The notes below the pieces were generated by a model, which saw nothing but the letters and a program-made list of their open reading frames with translations, did no database searches and had not been told where the DNA came from. The position numbers and the translations under genes were made by a program. From positions 48,973-112,972 of the forward strand of contig JAISTH010000073.1 in NCBI GenBank assembly GCA_031272715.1: a DNA stretch of 64,000 bases, in the 5' to 3' direction. Positions 7,619 through 17,409 of this stretch are shown in pieces. Positions within the stretch are counted from its first letter, which is position 1, and every line of letters begins with the position of its first letter. The stretch is from Desulfovibrio sp. (GTDB lineage Bacteria; Desulfobacterota; Desulfovibrionia; Desulfovibrionales; Desulfovibrionaceae).

Positions 7619-10600
7619 ATGGCGAAGCTCGAAGATATCACCATAGGCAGCAACGTGACCGGTATCGCCGGATGCGGGACCGTCACCATCCAGGCCACCA
7701 AGTGGCATGGATCGGGCGTGCTGGAGGTGACGTACAAGGATGCGCACGGCCATCCCGGCAACCAACTCCTCATGCGCGACGAGGAGGACGCCATCGGGAT
7801 CGCCGCGGAAGGGCTGCCATGGAGCTTCACGGCGGACGCCAACGCCGTCCGGCTGGCATCCGAGGCCTACCGCATCCACCTCGCACATTTGTTCGACCCC
7901 TACCTCGCCGTACACATATCGGACATCGAACCCCTCCCGCACCAGATATCCGCCGTGTACCAGGAGATGCTGGACAGGCAGCCCCTGCGCTACGTCCTGG
8001 CGGACGATCCGGGCGCCGGGAAGACCATCATGACCGGCCTCTTCATCAAGGAGTTGATCGCACGGGGCGACCTGCGGCGCTGCCTCATCGTCACGCCCGG
8101 AAGCCTGTCCGAGCAGTGGAAGGACGAACTCTCCCAGAAGTTCCACCTCCAGTTCAAGATCCTGACCAACGACCGGATCAACTCGGCCGCGACCGGCAAC
8201 GTCTTCGCCGAGGCCGGCCTGTGCATAGCACGTCTGGACAGGCTCTCCCGCAGCGAGGAACTGCAGGAGAAGCTGAAGGTGACCGACTGGGATCTGATCG
8301 TCTGCGACGAGGCCCACAAGATGTCGGCCACGGTCTGGAGCGGCGAGGTGAAGACAACGAAACGCTTCGAATTGGGACGCCTGCTCTCCGGCCTCACCCG
8401 GCACTACCTCCTGCTGACCGCCACGCCGCACAACGGCAAGGATCAGGACTTCCAACTCTTCATGTCCCTCATCGACGAGGACCGCTTCGGCGGCGTCGCA
8501 CGCACGGGCGCGCAGACCAACGACTTCACGGACGTCATGCGCAGGCTCGTCAAGGAGGACTTGCTGACCTTCGAGGGCAAACCCCTCTTCCCCGAACGCC
8601 GCGCCACGACGGTGAGCTACGACCTCTCCCCGGAGGAGGCCGCGCTCTACACGGCGGTCACCCAGTACGTGCAGGAGGAGTTCAACCGGGCGGACAAGCT
8701 CGACGGCAAGAAGAAGACAACCGTGGGCTTCGCCCTCACGGTGCTGCAGCGCAGGCTGGCTTCCTCCCCCGAGGCCATCTACCAATCCCTCTGCCGCCGC
8801 AGGGAGCGAATGGAGAACCGCCTGGACGAGGAACGCGACGGACGCGGGGCGGAGAACCCATCCAGCCACATCACGGACGACGAGTACGACGAGGACGACC
8901 TCTCCTCCCTGGAGGCGGAAAAGGAGGACGACTCTCTGGCCGCCAGTGCGTCCGCTGCGACCACCATCGCAGAGTTGGAGGCCGAGATAGCCACGCTGAG
9001 GCGTCTGGAGGGGATGGCGCACGATGTCAGGACGTCGGGCAGGGATCGCAAGTGGGAGGAACTCTCGACGCTGCTGCAGGACGAGAAGGCCATGTTTGGC
9101 GCAGACGGCCAGCGGCAGAAGCTCATCATCTTCACTGAACACAGGGACACCCTGCGATATTTGACGCAGAGGATACGCACCCTGCTGGGGGATGACGAAG
9201 CGGTCGTCAACATCGATGGCAGCATGGTGCGCGAGAATCGCCACAAGACCGAGGCGATCTTCAAGCAGGACAAGCGTGTGCTCGTCCTAGTGGCAACGGA
9301 CGCCGCAGGCGAGGGCATCAATCTGCAGCGTGCCCACCTGATGGTGAACTACGACCTGCCGTGGAACCCCAACAGGCTTGAGCAGCGATTCGGGCGCATC
9401 CACCGCATCGGGCAGACCGAGGTGTGCCATCTCTGGAATCTCGTGGCTGGGGAGACCCGCGAGGGGCAGGTCTTCCAGCGCCTCTTCGGCAAGCTGGAAC
9501 AGGAGCGGGAGGCCCTCGGCGGCAAGGTCTTCGACATCCTCGGCAAGGTCACCTACGAGAACAGGCTGCTGCGTGACCTGCTCATCGAGGCCATCCGCTA
9601 CGGGGACGACCCCACGGTCAGAGCCCGCCTCGATCAGGTGGTGGACCACTCACTGAACCACGAGGTGCTGAAGCAGATCCTGGATGATCGGGCACTCACC
9701 GAGGACGTGATGGACGGTGGCAAGGTGCAGGCCATCCGCGAGGACATGGAGCGCATGGAGGCGCATCGTCTGCAGCCCCACTTCGTACAGGAGTTTTTCA
9801 TGGCCGCCTTCCGTGGCCTGGGCGGAAAGGTGAGCCACAGGGAGTCTGGGCGGTACGAGATCACCCAGGTGCCCGAATCCGTGCGCAGCAGGGTCATGCA
9901 AATCGGATACGGCGTCCCAGAACTCAAGACCTACGAACGCATCTGCTTCGACAAGCGCCACTGTGAAGTGCCCGGAAAGCCGCAGGCCGATCTCGTCTGT
10001 CCAGGACACCCGCTGCTGGACGCAGTCATCGACATCGTCCTGGAGCGTCACACGGATGACATGCGGCAGGGCACGATCTTCGTGGACGAGAACGACTCTG
10101 GCACCGAACCGCGCCTTCTCTTCTCCATCGAGGTCTCCATCCAGGACGGTAAGCCCTTGCCTGGCGGCGGCCGACGCGTCATCTCGAGGCGCGTCCACTT
10201 CGTCGAGATCGGTAGGGACGGCGGAGCGGCCGATGCAGGCTACGCTCCCTACCTGGACTACCGTGCGCCGACTCCCGAAGAACACGATCAGGTCGCGGCC
10301 TACGTTGCCTCCCAGAACTGGCTGTGCCGGGACGTGGAAGAGCGCGCGAACGGCTATGCCATAGCGTCCTGCGTTCCCGTCCACTACGGCGAGGTGAAGG
10401 ACCGGAGACTCCGGGCGGTCGCCAAGGCTGAAAAAGCCGTAAAGGAGCGCCTGACAGCGGAGATCCAGTACTGGGACTTCAGGGCCGGCGAACTGAAGCG
10501 GCAGGAGGATGCTGGCAAGCCCAACGCCAAGATCAACTCCCAGCTTGCGACACAGCGCGCCGAGAAACTTGCCGCACGCCTGCGCAGGCGGACAGAGGAA

Positions 10601-11170
10601 TTGGAACAGGAGCGCCAGGTCTTCCCTCGGGCACCTGTGGTGACTGCGGGGGCCGTTGTGATCCCGCTGGGGCTTCTTCGTGAGATCATGGGCGTTGCCG
10701 ATGAGAATGGTGACAGTGATGGATCTGCGCCTGAGTCCCAGGATTCCGCAGCCCGCAGGGAAGTGGAACTCGCTGCCATGCGTGCGGTTATGACTATCGA
10801 ACGTGAACTCGGCTATGAGCCCGTGGACGTAAGCGCGACCAAGTGCGGCTACGATGTGGAGTCCCGCGTACCCGAGGGGATGCGGGATGGCGGCGCCTGT
10901 CTGCGCTTCATCGAGGTGAAGGGACGGGCCGTCGGTGCCGATACCGTGACGATCACGAAAAACGAGATACTGACGGCCCTGAACAAGCCCGATGACTCGA
11001 TCCTTGCCATCGTGGAGGTGGACGGCGGCCGGACGTCCACGAGATACCTGAAGCGGGCGTTTCGCAGCACCCCGGACTTCGCGGCCACCAGCGTGACCTA
11101 TGCCATCGCCGATCTTGCCGCCGGCGCGGAAGTGGTTCTCGTCCGGGATTCCATGGACGTTGCGGCATAA
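7619..11170 (+). CDS. SNF2-family helicase with C-terminal DUF3883-like domain (defence type)
   Basis: The protein has 1183 residues. It has a superfamily-2 helicase core: Walker A DPGAGKT at 130-136, DEAH at 230-233, motif III TATP at 267-270, and the C-terminal lobe with TDAAGEGINL, NPNRLEQR and GRIHRIGQTE around 560-600. An acidic insertion near 415-450 splits the lobes. Residues about 1045-1150 (ELAAMRAVMTIERELGY and CLRFIEVKGR) match DUF3883, a nuclease-like module common in defence helicases. The helicase resembles DrmD of DISARM systems, but the DISARM core genes are missing. It is 29 bp upstream of the methylase and likely the first gene of the operon. Its probable role is ATP-driven translocation on DNA within a modification-dependent defence complex, inferred from family and neighbours. 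Confidence 0.85.
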   Translation: MAKLEDITIGSNVTGIAGCGTVTIQATKWHGSGVLEVTYKDAHGHPGNQLLMRDEEDAIGIAAEGLPWSFTADANAVRLASEAYRIHLAHLFDPYLAVHISDIEPLPHQISAVYQEMLDRQPLRYVLADDPGAGKTIMTGLFIKELIARGDLRRCLIVTPGSLSEQWKDELSQKFHLQFKILTNDRINSAATGNVFAEAGLCIARLDRLSRSEELQEKLKVTDWDLIVCDEAHKMSATVWSGEVKTTKRFELGRLLSGLTRHYLLLTATPHNGKDQDFQLFMSLIDEDRFGGVARTGAQTNDFTDVMRRLVKEDLLTFEGKPLFPERRATTVSYDLSPEEAALYTAVTQYVQEEFNRADKLDGKKKTTVGFALTVLQRRLASSPEAIYQSLCRRRERMENRLDEERDGRGAENPSSHITDDEYDEDDLSSLEAEKEDDSLAASASAATTIAELEAEIATLRRLEGMAHDVRTSGRDRKWEELSTLLQDEKAMFGADGQRQKLIIFTEHRDTLRYLTQRIRTLLGDDEAVVNIDGSMVRENRHKTEAIFKQDKRVLVLVATDAAGEGINLQRAHLMVNYDLPWNPNRLEQRFGRIHRIGQTEVCHLWNLVAGETREGQVFQRLFGKLEQEREALGGKVFDILGKVTYENRLLRDLLIEAIRYGDDPTVRARLDQVVDHSLNHEVLKQILDDRALTEDVMDGGKVQAIREDMERMEAHRLQPHFVQEFFMAAFRGLGGKVSHRESGRYEITQVPESVRSRVMQIGYGVPELKTYERICFDKRHCEVPGKPQADLVCPGHPLLDAVIDIVLERHTDDMRQGTIFVDENDSGTEPRLLFSIEVSIQDGKPLPGGGRRVISRRVHFVEIGRDGGAADAGYAPYLDYRAPTPEEHDQVAAYVASQNWLCRDVEERANGYAIASCVPVHYGEVKDRRLRAVAKAEKAVKERLTAEIQYWDFRAGELKRQEDAGKPNAKINSQLATQRAEKLAARLRRRTEELEQERQVFPRAPVVTAGAVVIPLGLLREIMGVADENGDSDGSAPESQDSAARREVELAAMRAVMTIERELGYEPVDVSATKCGYDVESRVPEGMRDGGACLRFIEVKGRAVGADTVTITKNEILTALNKPDDSILAIVEVDGGRTSTRYLKRAFRSTPDFAATSVTYAIADLAAGAEVVLVRDSMDVAA

Positions 11171-11199
11171 ATTGCAAATCGACACTGGAGATGGATGAG

Positions 11200-14028
11200 A
11201 TGGACGAGATGGAATACAGGAAGAAGATCATCGAAGTGGCGTTGCCCTTGGATGCCATCAACAGGGAGTCCGCACGGGAGAAATCCATCCGGCACGGCCA
11301 TCCCTCGACGCTCCACCTCTGGTGGGCACGCCGTCCACTCGCTGCGGCAAGAGCCGTCATCTTCTCATCTCTAGTCGATGATCCTTCATCGCATCCCGAA
11401 CAGTTTCCAACTGAAGAGGCACAGGCAAAGGAACGTAAGCGGCTTTTCGACCTGATTGAGGAATTGGTGGTTTGGGAGAACTCCAACGATCTAGACGTTC
11501 TCGCAAGGGCCAAGGCCGAGATATTCAAGTCCACCGGGGGCAATCCACCTCCCTTGCTCGACCCCTTCGCCGGCGGGGGTTCCATCCCCCTGGAAGCGCA
11601 ACGTCTCGGCCTGGAATCTCACGCCAGCGACTTGAACCCAGTGGCCGTCATGATCAACAAAGCTATGTTCGAAATACCGCCGAAGTTTGCTGGCATGCCG
11701 CCGGTGAACCCGAAGGCACGTATGGTCGGCTTCACTAACCTAGGCGAAGGCATGAAATGGCAGGGCACGATGGGGCTTGCGGAGGACGTGCGCTACTATG
11801 GGGAGTGGATGAAGGAAGAGGCATTTCATCGGATTGATCACCTGTATCCAAAAGTAACAGTTCCTATAGAACAAGGGGGAGGTGAGGCAACTGCCATCGC
11901 TTGGATATGGGCAAGAACCGTGAAATGCCCAAATCCTGCATGTGGCTGTGAAATGCCTCTAGTGAGATCATTTGCATTATCCACTAAAAAGGGGAGTGAG
12001 GCATATGTCCTCCCAGTTATCGACAACGGACGCATCAACTACGCAGTAAGGCGAGGAAAATGTACATTAAACGGAACTGTCAATCGTCGTGGGACAACAT
12101 GTATCCGTTGCGGGTCACCAGCAGGGCTCCCTTATATCCGCCAAGAGGGTCAGGCTGATCGCATGGGGAGCAGACTCATCGCCATCGTTGGAGAGGGACA
12201 ACGTGGAAGGGTGTATGTATCCCCGAATAATGAACATGTCCGCATCGCAAATATCGAAAAACCTGATGACTACCCCGATGGAGAAATTTCTCACTACACA
12301 CGTGACTTCAGGACGCATCTCTATGGTTTGACACATTTTTCCCATCTCTTCACAAACCGTCAGCTTACTACTTTGACTGCATTCAGTGACCTTGTGAAGC
12401 ATGCTCAAGCCAAGGCAACTGAAGACGCAATCGTTGCAGGGATGCTAAACGACAATGTGTCCCTCTCTGAAGATGGGAAAGGCGCATTGGCCTATGGACA
12501 AGCTATAGGTGTTTATTTGGCATTTACTGTAGATAAACTTGTAGACTACCATTCCTCAATTTGTATTTGGCATACTTCAAGAGAAATAGTTGCAAATACA
12601 ATGCGACGGCAGGCTATACAAATGACTTGGGATTTCGCGGAAGCTAACCCATTTAGTAATTCATCTGGATGTTTTCTAAATATGCTTGACTGGGTAGTCA
12701 AATGTCTTGTTGCATTTCAAACAGGCAAGAAGGGGTACGCCACACAAGGAAATGCACAACATTTGGCTCCGACTACAAAAATGTTAATATCAACAGACCC
12801 ACCATATTACGATAATATCGGCTATGCAGATCTTTCGGATTATTTTTATGTTTGGCTCAGAAAATCCCTATATAATATTTATCCTGATTTTTTTAAAACA
12901 ATACTCGTGCCAAAATCTGAAGAATTAGTAGCGACTCCGTTCCGTTTTGGAGGCGATAAAACGCTTGCTAAAATATTCTATGAGCAAGGCATGATGCATG
13001 TTTTTGGCCAAATTTATCATTTTGCCTCTGATGAATATCCAGCAACAATATATTATGCGTTTAAACAAAGCGAGTCAGAAATAAGTGATATATCAAAAGA
13101 CGGAAGCAATGTAGAAACTGCATCAACTGGCTGGGAGACAATGCTGTCTGCAATAATACATTCTGGGTTCCAAATTAGTGGCACATGGCCAATACGTACA
13201 GAGCTAATTACTGCATTGAAGTCAACTGTCAATGCACTCGCATCGTCAATCGTAATCGTTTGCCGTAAACGATCTCAAAGCGCACCAATCTGTTCTAGAC
13301 GTGATTTTGTTATTGCGTTGAAAAACGAACTTGCTCCAGCCTTGCATGAACTTCAACAAGCCAGCATAGCCCCCGTTGATCTTGCCCAATCTGCTATTGG
13401 ACCAGGAATGGCAGTCTACTCACGCTATTCCCAGGTGCTTGAGCCTGACGGAAAACCTGTCGATGTCCGAAGCGCTCTGCAGCTTATTAATCAAGAGTTA
13501 GATGCATGTCTGACTGAACAAGAAGGTATGCTTGACAGCAACTCACGTTTTTGTGTCGCATTCTATACGCAATACGCATTCAATAGTGTCGAATATGGTA
13601 TAGCTGAAGTCTTATCTAAAGCTAAAAATGTTACAATCACTGATATAGTACACCTAGGCATTCTATCCGCTGAAAAAGGTGTTGTTACGTTAAACGATAG
13701 AGATTCATTGCCAAATAGTAAGAATATTGCCCCAAACGACTTTGGTTCATGTATCTGGCTTCAGACACAGGTTCTTACGCGCGACATCTTATCTGGTGGA
13801 AACGAGGCATGTGCTGATACAATACACAACCTTTTGCGTGGTGCATCTGACGATGGAGCTAAGGCATTAGCCTATAGACTTTACACAATAGCCGAGCAGA
13901 GAGGTTGGCCCCAAGAAGCATTTGCTTATAATACTCTCATTCTTGCCTGGCAAGACATCCAGGACTGCGTTGCACAGCGCCGTGGCGGCAGTGGCATGAC
14001 ACAGAAATCTTGGCTCGACAACCAGTAG
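11200..14028 (+). CDS. DUF1156-type adenine-specific DNA methyltransferase with zinc ribbon
   Basis: This protein has about 942 residues. The N-terminus shows the DUF1156 signature (KKIIEVALPLDAINRESAREKSIRHGHPS, quoted in part) and the HLWWARRPLAA motif. The SAM site is DPFAGGGSIPLEA near 120, and the amino-methyltransferase motif is DPPYYDNIGY from residue 533. Two cysteine pairs (CPNPACGC and CIRCG) form a zinc ribbon between them, as in COG1743 proteins. ATG 11200 is chosen because GGAG lies 9 bp upstream; ATG 11191 and 11209 are alternatives. From about 11820 to the 3' end the sequence is clearly AT-richer than its first part and its neighbours. It probably marks host DNA at adenine. The next gene starts 12 bp downstream. 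Confidence 0.85.
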   Translation: MDEMEYRKKIIEVALPLDAINRESAREKSIRHGHPSTLHLWWARRPLAAARAVIFSSLVDDPSSHPEQFPTEEAQAKERKRLFDLIEELVVWENSNDLDVLARAKAEIFKSTGGNPPPLLDPFAGGGSIPLEAQRLGLESHASDLNPVAVMINKAMFEIPPKFAGMPPVNPKARMVGFTNLGEGMKWQGTMGLAEDVRYYGEWMKEEAFHRIDHLYPKVTVPIEQGGGEATAIAWIWARTVKCPNPACGCEMPLVRSFALSTKKGSEAYVLPVIDNGRINYAVRRGKCTLNGTVNRRGTTCIRCGSPAGLPYIRQEGQADRMGSRLIAIVGEGQRGRVYVSPNNEHVRIANIEKPDDYPDGEISHYTRDFRTHLYGLTHFSHLFTNRQLTTLTAFSDLVKHAQAKATEDAIVAGMLNDNVSLSEDGKGALAYGQAIGVYLAFTVDKLVDYHSSICIWHTSREIVANTMRRQAIQMTWDFAEANPFSNSSGCFLNMLDWVVKCLVAFQTGKKGYATQGNAQHLAPTTKMLISTDPPYYDNIGYADLSDYFYVWLRKSLYNIYPDFFKTILVPKSEELVATPFRFGGDKTLAKIFYEQGMMHVFGQIYHFASDEYPATIYYAFKQSESEISDISKDGSNVETASTGWETMLSAIIHSGFQISGTWPIRTELITALKSTVNALASSIVIVCRKRSQSAPICSRRDFVIALKNELAPALHELQQASIAPVDLAQSAIGPGMAVYSRYSQVLEPDGKPVDVRSALQLINQELDACLTEQEGMLDSNSRFCVAFYTQYAFNSVEYGIAEVLSKAKNVTITDIVHLGILSAEKGVVTLNDRDSLPNSKNIAPNDFGSCIWLQTQVLTRDILSGGNEACADTIHNLLRGASDDGAKALAYRLYTIAEQRGWPQEAFAYNTLILAWQDIQDCVAQRRGGSGMTQKSWLDNQ

Positions 14029-14040
14029 GAGCACCCATAT

Positions 14041-17000
14041 ATGGCGGCCAACCACACGAAAATAGGCGAAGCCTTCGACATCCTGCTGCAGGCGGTGGTG
14101 CCGTACATCGGCATCGAGCTTGAAGCCGCCTACGGGCAGGCCTGGTGGACCAAGGGCGTCCTTGCCGCGCTCACGGACGGGGAGAAACGCAATCTCAAGA
14201 CATCGGGCGGCAGGGAGGAGCTTGAAGCCTCCCTCGACGTGCAGCGTTGCCTGCGGGTTCTCGACGAACAGTGGCACGACGTCTTCCGCAGGAAGCTTTC
14301 CGGCGAACACCGCGCCTGGATCAAGGAACTGCTGGTCCTGCGCAACAAGGTCGCGCACAGGGGCACCGAGGACATCAGCGAGGAGGACACCCTGCGTGGT
14401 CTCGACACGATGTCCAGGTTCTGCGAGCAACTCGACCCGGCGCGGACGGAGATGCTGCGGCGCGAGTACCGGAAGCTGCGCTACGGGACGGAGGACGGTT
14501 CCACCACCGTGACGTCGGCCGCGAAGCCGACGCCCCCCGCCAGGGAGAGGGACGGCGTGCTGTCCGCCAGTCCCGACGCCGGTCTCCCCGGCTGGCGGCA
14601 GATCATGGAGCCGCATCCCGACGTCGCGCAGGGCAGGTACCGGAACGCCGAGTTCGCGGCCGACCTCGCCCAGGTGGCAAGGGGCGAGGGGACGATGGAG
14701 TACCGGGATCCCGTCGAGTTCTTCGCCCGCACATACGTGACGGAGGGCCTGAAAGGACTGCTCGTCCAGGCCGTGAGACGCGTGGCTGGCAACGCCGGGG
14801 AACCCGTCATCCAGTTGAAGACGGCGTTCGGCGGCGGCAAGACGCACAGCCTCCTGGCGCTGTATCACCTGATGCGCAGCGGCATCGGCGTGGAACGGCT
14901 GGCCGGCATGCGGGACGTCCTCGACGCGGCGGGCGTCACGGGGCTGCCCAAGGTCCGCGTGGCGGTGATCGTCGGCACCGCCCTGGATCCGTACAAGGGA
15001 CGCCGCCCGCCGCAGTTGCCCGGCGTGACCGTCAACACGCTGTGGGGGGAGATCGCGGCCCAGTTCTCCATCGAGACGGGGAACCCGCACCTCTACGAAT
15101 ACGTCCGCGAGGCCGACAAGAAGGGCGTGTCTCCGGGATCCGACGTGCTGAAGCGGCTCTTCGACGCCTGCGGTCCCTGCATGGTTCTCCTGGACGAACT
15201 GGTGGCCTACGCCAGACGCATATACGGCGTCCCCGCCCTGCCGTCCGGAACCTTCGACAACTGCATCACCTTCATCCAGCAGATCACGGAGGCGGCCCGC
15301 GCCAGCAAGGCGAGCCTCGTCGTGGGAAGCATCCCCGAGTCCGATCTCGAGGTGGGCGGGGAAGCGGGAAAGGTTGCCCTGAAGACGATAGAGCACCATT
15401 TCGGGCGCATGGAGTCCATCTGGAAACCGGTCGCGGCCAACGAGGGCTTCGAAGTGGTCCGCCGGCGGCTGTTCCTGGACTGCAAGGATCCGCAGGCGCG
15501 GGAGATCGTGTGCAACGCCTTCAGCCGCATGTACGGGGACCAGCCGCAGGACTTCCCCACGACGGCGAAGGAGGTGGAGTACCGGGACAGGATGGTCGCA
15601 TGCTACCCCATCCACCCCGAGGTGTTCGAACGCCTCTACGAGGAATGGGCCATACTGGAGCGGTTCCAGCGCACGCGGGGCGTCCTGAGGCTCATGGCCG
15701 CCGTGATCCACGAACTGTGGATGGCCCACGACGCGAGCCTCATGATCATGCCGGGATCCATCCCCCTGGACACGTCGTCGGTGCGCGACGAACTCACGCG
15801 ACACCTCGGCGAGGGGTGGAACGCCATCGTGGACAGCGAGGTGGACGGCAGGAACTCCATCCCCTTCAACCTGGACAGGCAGCAGCCAAGGTTCGGCAAG
15901 GTGCTGGCCATGCGCAGGGTGGCCAGGACCATCATGCTGGGCAGCGCCCCGAGCGTGAAGGAACAGCGGGTGCGGGGGATCGAGGCGTCACGCGTGCGAC
16001 TCGGCGTCGTGCAGCCGGGGGAGACCGTCAGCATCTTCAACGACGCCCTCGCGACCCTTCGGAGCAAGCTGTCCCATCTCTATGACAACCCGTCCAGCGA
16101 CAGGTTCTGGTACGACGTCAGACCCACGCTGCAGCGCACCATGCAGGACAGGGCCAGCCAGTTCAAGGCCTCGGACGTGGAGCACGAGATCGAAAAGCGG
16201 CTGCGCAGTCTCAAGCCGGAGGCGCCATTCACGAGAATCCACGTCTGTCCGGCGACGTCTCTCGATGTTCCGGACGAGCAGACGGCACGCATCGTCGTCC
16301 TGCGCCCGCCGCAGTCGCACAGGCTCGGCCAGCGGGACAGCGAGGCCATGAAGGCCGTCGGCGACGTCCTCCAGTCCCGTGGCGACGCCCAGCGGACCCA
16401 CAGGAACATGCTGGTCTTCATCGGGCCGGAGGAGCCGCTGGTGGAAGGTCTCAAGGAACGGGTCAGGGAGTGCTTGGCGTGGCGATCCATCAAGGAGGAC
16501 AGCGAGACCCTCAACCTTGACGCCACGCAGAACAAGCAGACGGAGACGAGCCTGGCCAGGAGCGATGACACAGTCGAGCGGCAGGTCAGGGAGGCATGGT
16601 GCTGGCTGTTCGTCCCGTCGGTGGACCCCAGGGAGGGATGGGACGTCAAGTGGGAGGCCACGCGCCTGAGCGGCGGCACCGATGCCGGCATCGTCCAGAA
16701 GGCCGTGCGGCAGTTGCGGCAGGCCAGCTCGATCATCGAGAAGTGGGCCCCTGCGATGCTGCTGCTGGAACTGAACAGGTGGCTGTGGAAGGAAGGCGAT
16801 GACATCCAGGTCAAGGCCCTCTGGAATCTCCTGACGTCCCAGTGCTACTTGCCTAGGTTGACCGGCTACGGCGTCCTTGAGGAGGCAGTATGCGCAGGCC
16901 TGCCATCGCAGGAATACTTCGGCTATGCCGCAGGGAAAGACGATGACGGCACGTACATTGATATCTCCCTAGACAAGGAGCGCAGCATCGACCAAACTGG

Positions 17001-17409
17001 GTATCTCGTGAAAGCCGATGTTACACGGCGACACGTTGCCACACAAAAGTCGTCAGACCCTGTGCCAGCTGGATATATGCCGTCTGAACATATGACATCG
17101 ACTTCAGATGGGACTGATGGTGGCGGAAGGCCTGAGTTGATTTCGTCATCAACGTCTACGCAATCGGCGACATCGAAACCCAAGCACTTTTTCCTCTCAG
17201 CACCGCTGGATCCTGTACGCATCTACAAGGACGTGCAGCGTTTGGTGGATGAGGTGATCCGACATATCCAAGAGGCGAACGGAAACCTCGAGATACGCCT
17301 TGAGGTGAGCAGCACGACAGCAACTGGGTTCTCACCACAAACGGTGCAAACCGTTACAGAGAATTGCAAGACGTTGAAGGTCCCGACGGTAGGGTTCGAT
17401 GACAACTGA
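14041..17409 (+). CDS. DUF499-type AAA+ ATPase with N-terminal Swt1-like HEPN domain
   Basis: The protein has 1122 residues. Residues 1-140 form a helical HEPN domain of the Swt1 type with RNKVAH at 101-106, the RX4H pattern of HEPN ribonuclease sites. A linker leads to a large AAA+ region of DUF499/COG1483 type, with Walker A FGGGKT at 263-268 and Walker B VLLDE at 382-386. The long helical C-terminal part has a Ser/Thr-rich linker near 1010-1045. Such proteins occur beside DUF1156 methylases in defence loci and resemble PglY of BREX-like systems in outline. Neighbours suggest a sensor/effector ATPase working with the helicase and methylase; RNase activity is inferred from the motif only. 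The last 450 bp turn AT-rich. It is the final gene of the operon. Confidence 0.82.
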   Translation: MAANHTKIGEAFDILLQAVVPYIGIELEAAYGQAWWTKGVLAALTDGEKRNLKTSGGREELEASLDVQRCLRVLDEQWHDVFRRKLSGEHRAWIKELLVLRNKVAHRGTEDISEEDTLRGLDTMSRFCEQLDPARTEMLRREYRKLRYGTEDGSTTVTSAAKPTPPARERDGVLSASPDAGLPGWRQIMEPHPDVAQGRYRNAEFAADLAQVARGEGTMEYRDPVEFFARTYVTEGLKGLLVQAVRRVAGNAGEPVIQLKTAFGGGKTHSLLALYHLMRSGIGVERLAGMRDVLDAAGVTGLPKVRVAVIVGTALDPYKGRRPPQLPGVTVNTLWGEIAAQFSIETGNPHLYEYVREADKKGVSPGSDVLKRLFDACGPCMVLLDELVAYARRIYGVPALPSGTFDNCITFIQQITEAARASKASLVVGSIPESDLEVGGEAGKVALKTIEHHFGRMESIWKPVAANEGFEVVRRRLFLDCKDPQAREIVCNAFSRMYGDQPQDFPTTAKEVEYRDRMVACYPIHPEVFERLYEEWAILERFQRTRGVLRLMAAVIHELWMAHDASLMIMPGSIPLDTSSVRDELTRHLGEGWNAIVDSEVDGRNSIPFNLDRQQPRFGKVLAMRRVARTIMLGSAPSVKEQRVRGIEASRVRLGVVQPGETVSIFNDALATLRSKLSHLYDNPSSDRFWYDVRPTLQRTMQDRASQFKASDVEHEIEKRLRSLKPEAPFTRIHVCPATSLDVPDEQTARIVVLRPPQSHRLGQRDSEAMKAVGDVLQSRGDAQRTHRNMLVFIGPEEPLVEGLKERVRECLAWRSIKEDSETLNLDATQNKQTETSLARSDDTVERQVREAWCWLFVPSVDPREGWDVKWEATRLSGGTDAGIVQKAVRQLRQASSIIEKWAPAMLLLELNRWLWKEGDDIQVKALWNLLTSQCYLPRLTGYGVLEEAVCAGLPSQEYFGYAAGKDDDGTYIDISLDKERSIDQTGYLVKADVTRRHVATQKSSDPVPAGYMPSEHMTSTSDGTDGGGRPELISSSTSTQSATSKPKHFFLSAPLDPVRIYKDVQRLVDEVIRHIQEANGNLEIRLEVSSTTATGFSPQTVQTVTENCKTLKVPTVGFDDN

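Noticed and set aside
7589..9244. Long minus-strand open frame opposite the helicase gene
   Set aside because: It is the GC-driven shadow of the helicase frame; composition is not protein-like and the plus-strand product has all helicase motifs.
7043..17409. Complete DISARM or BREX system
   Set aside because: Only a DrmD-like helicase and a methylase of a different type are present; core drm, pglZ, brxC and brxL genes are absent.
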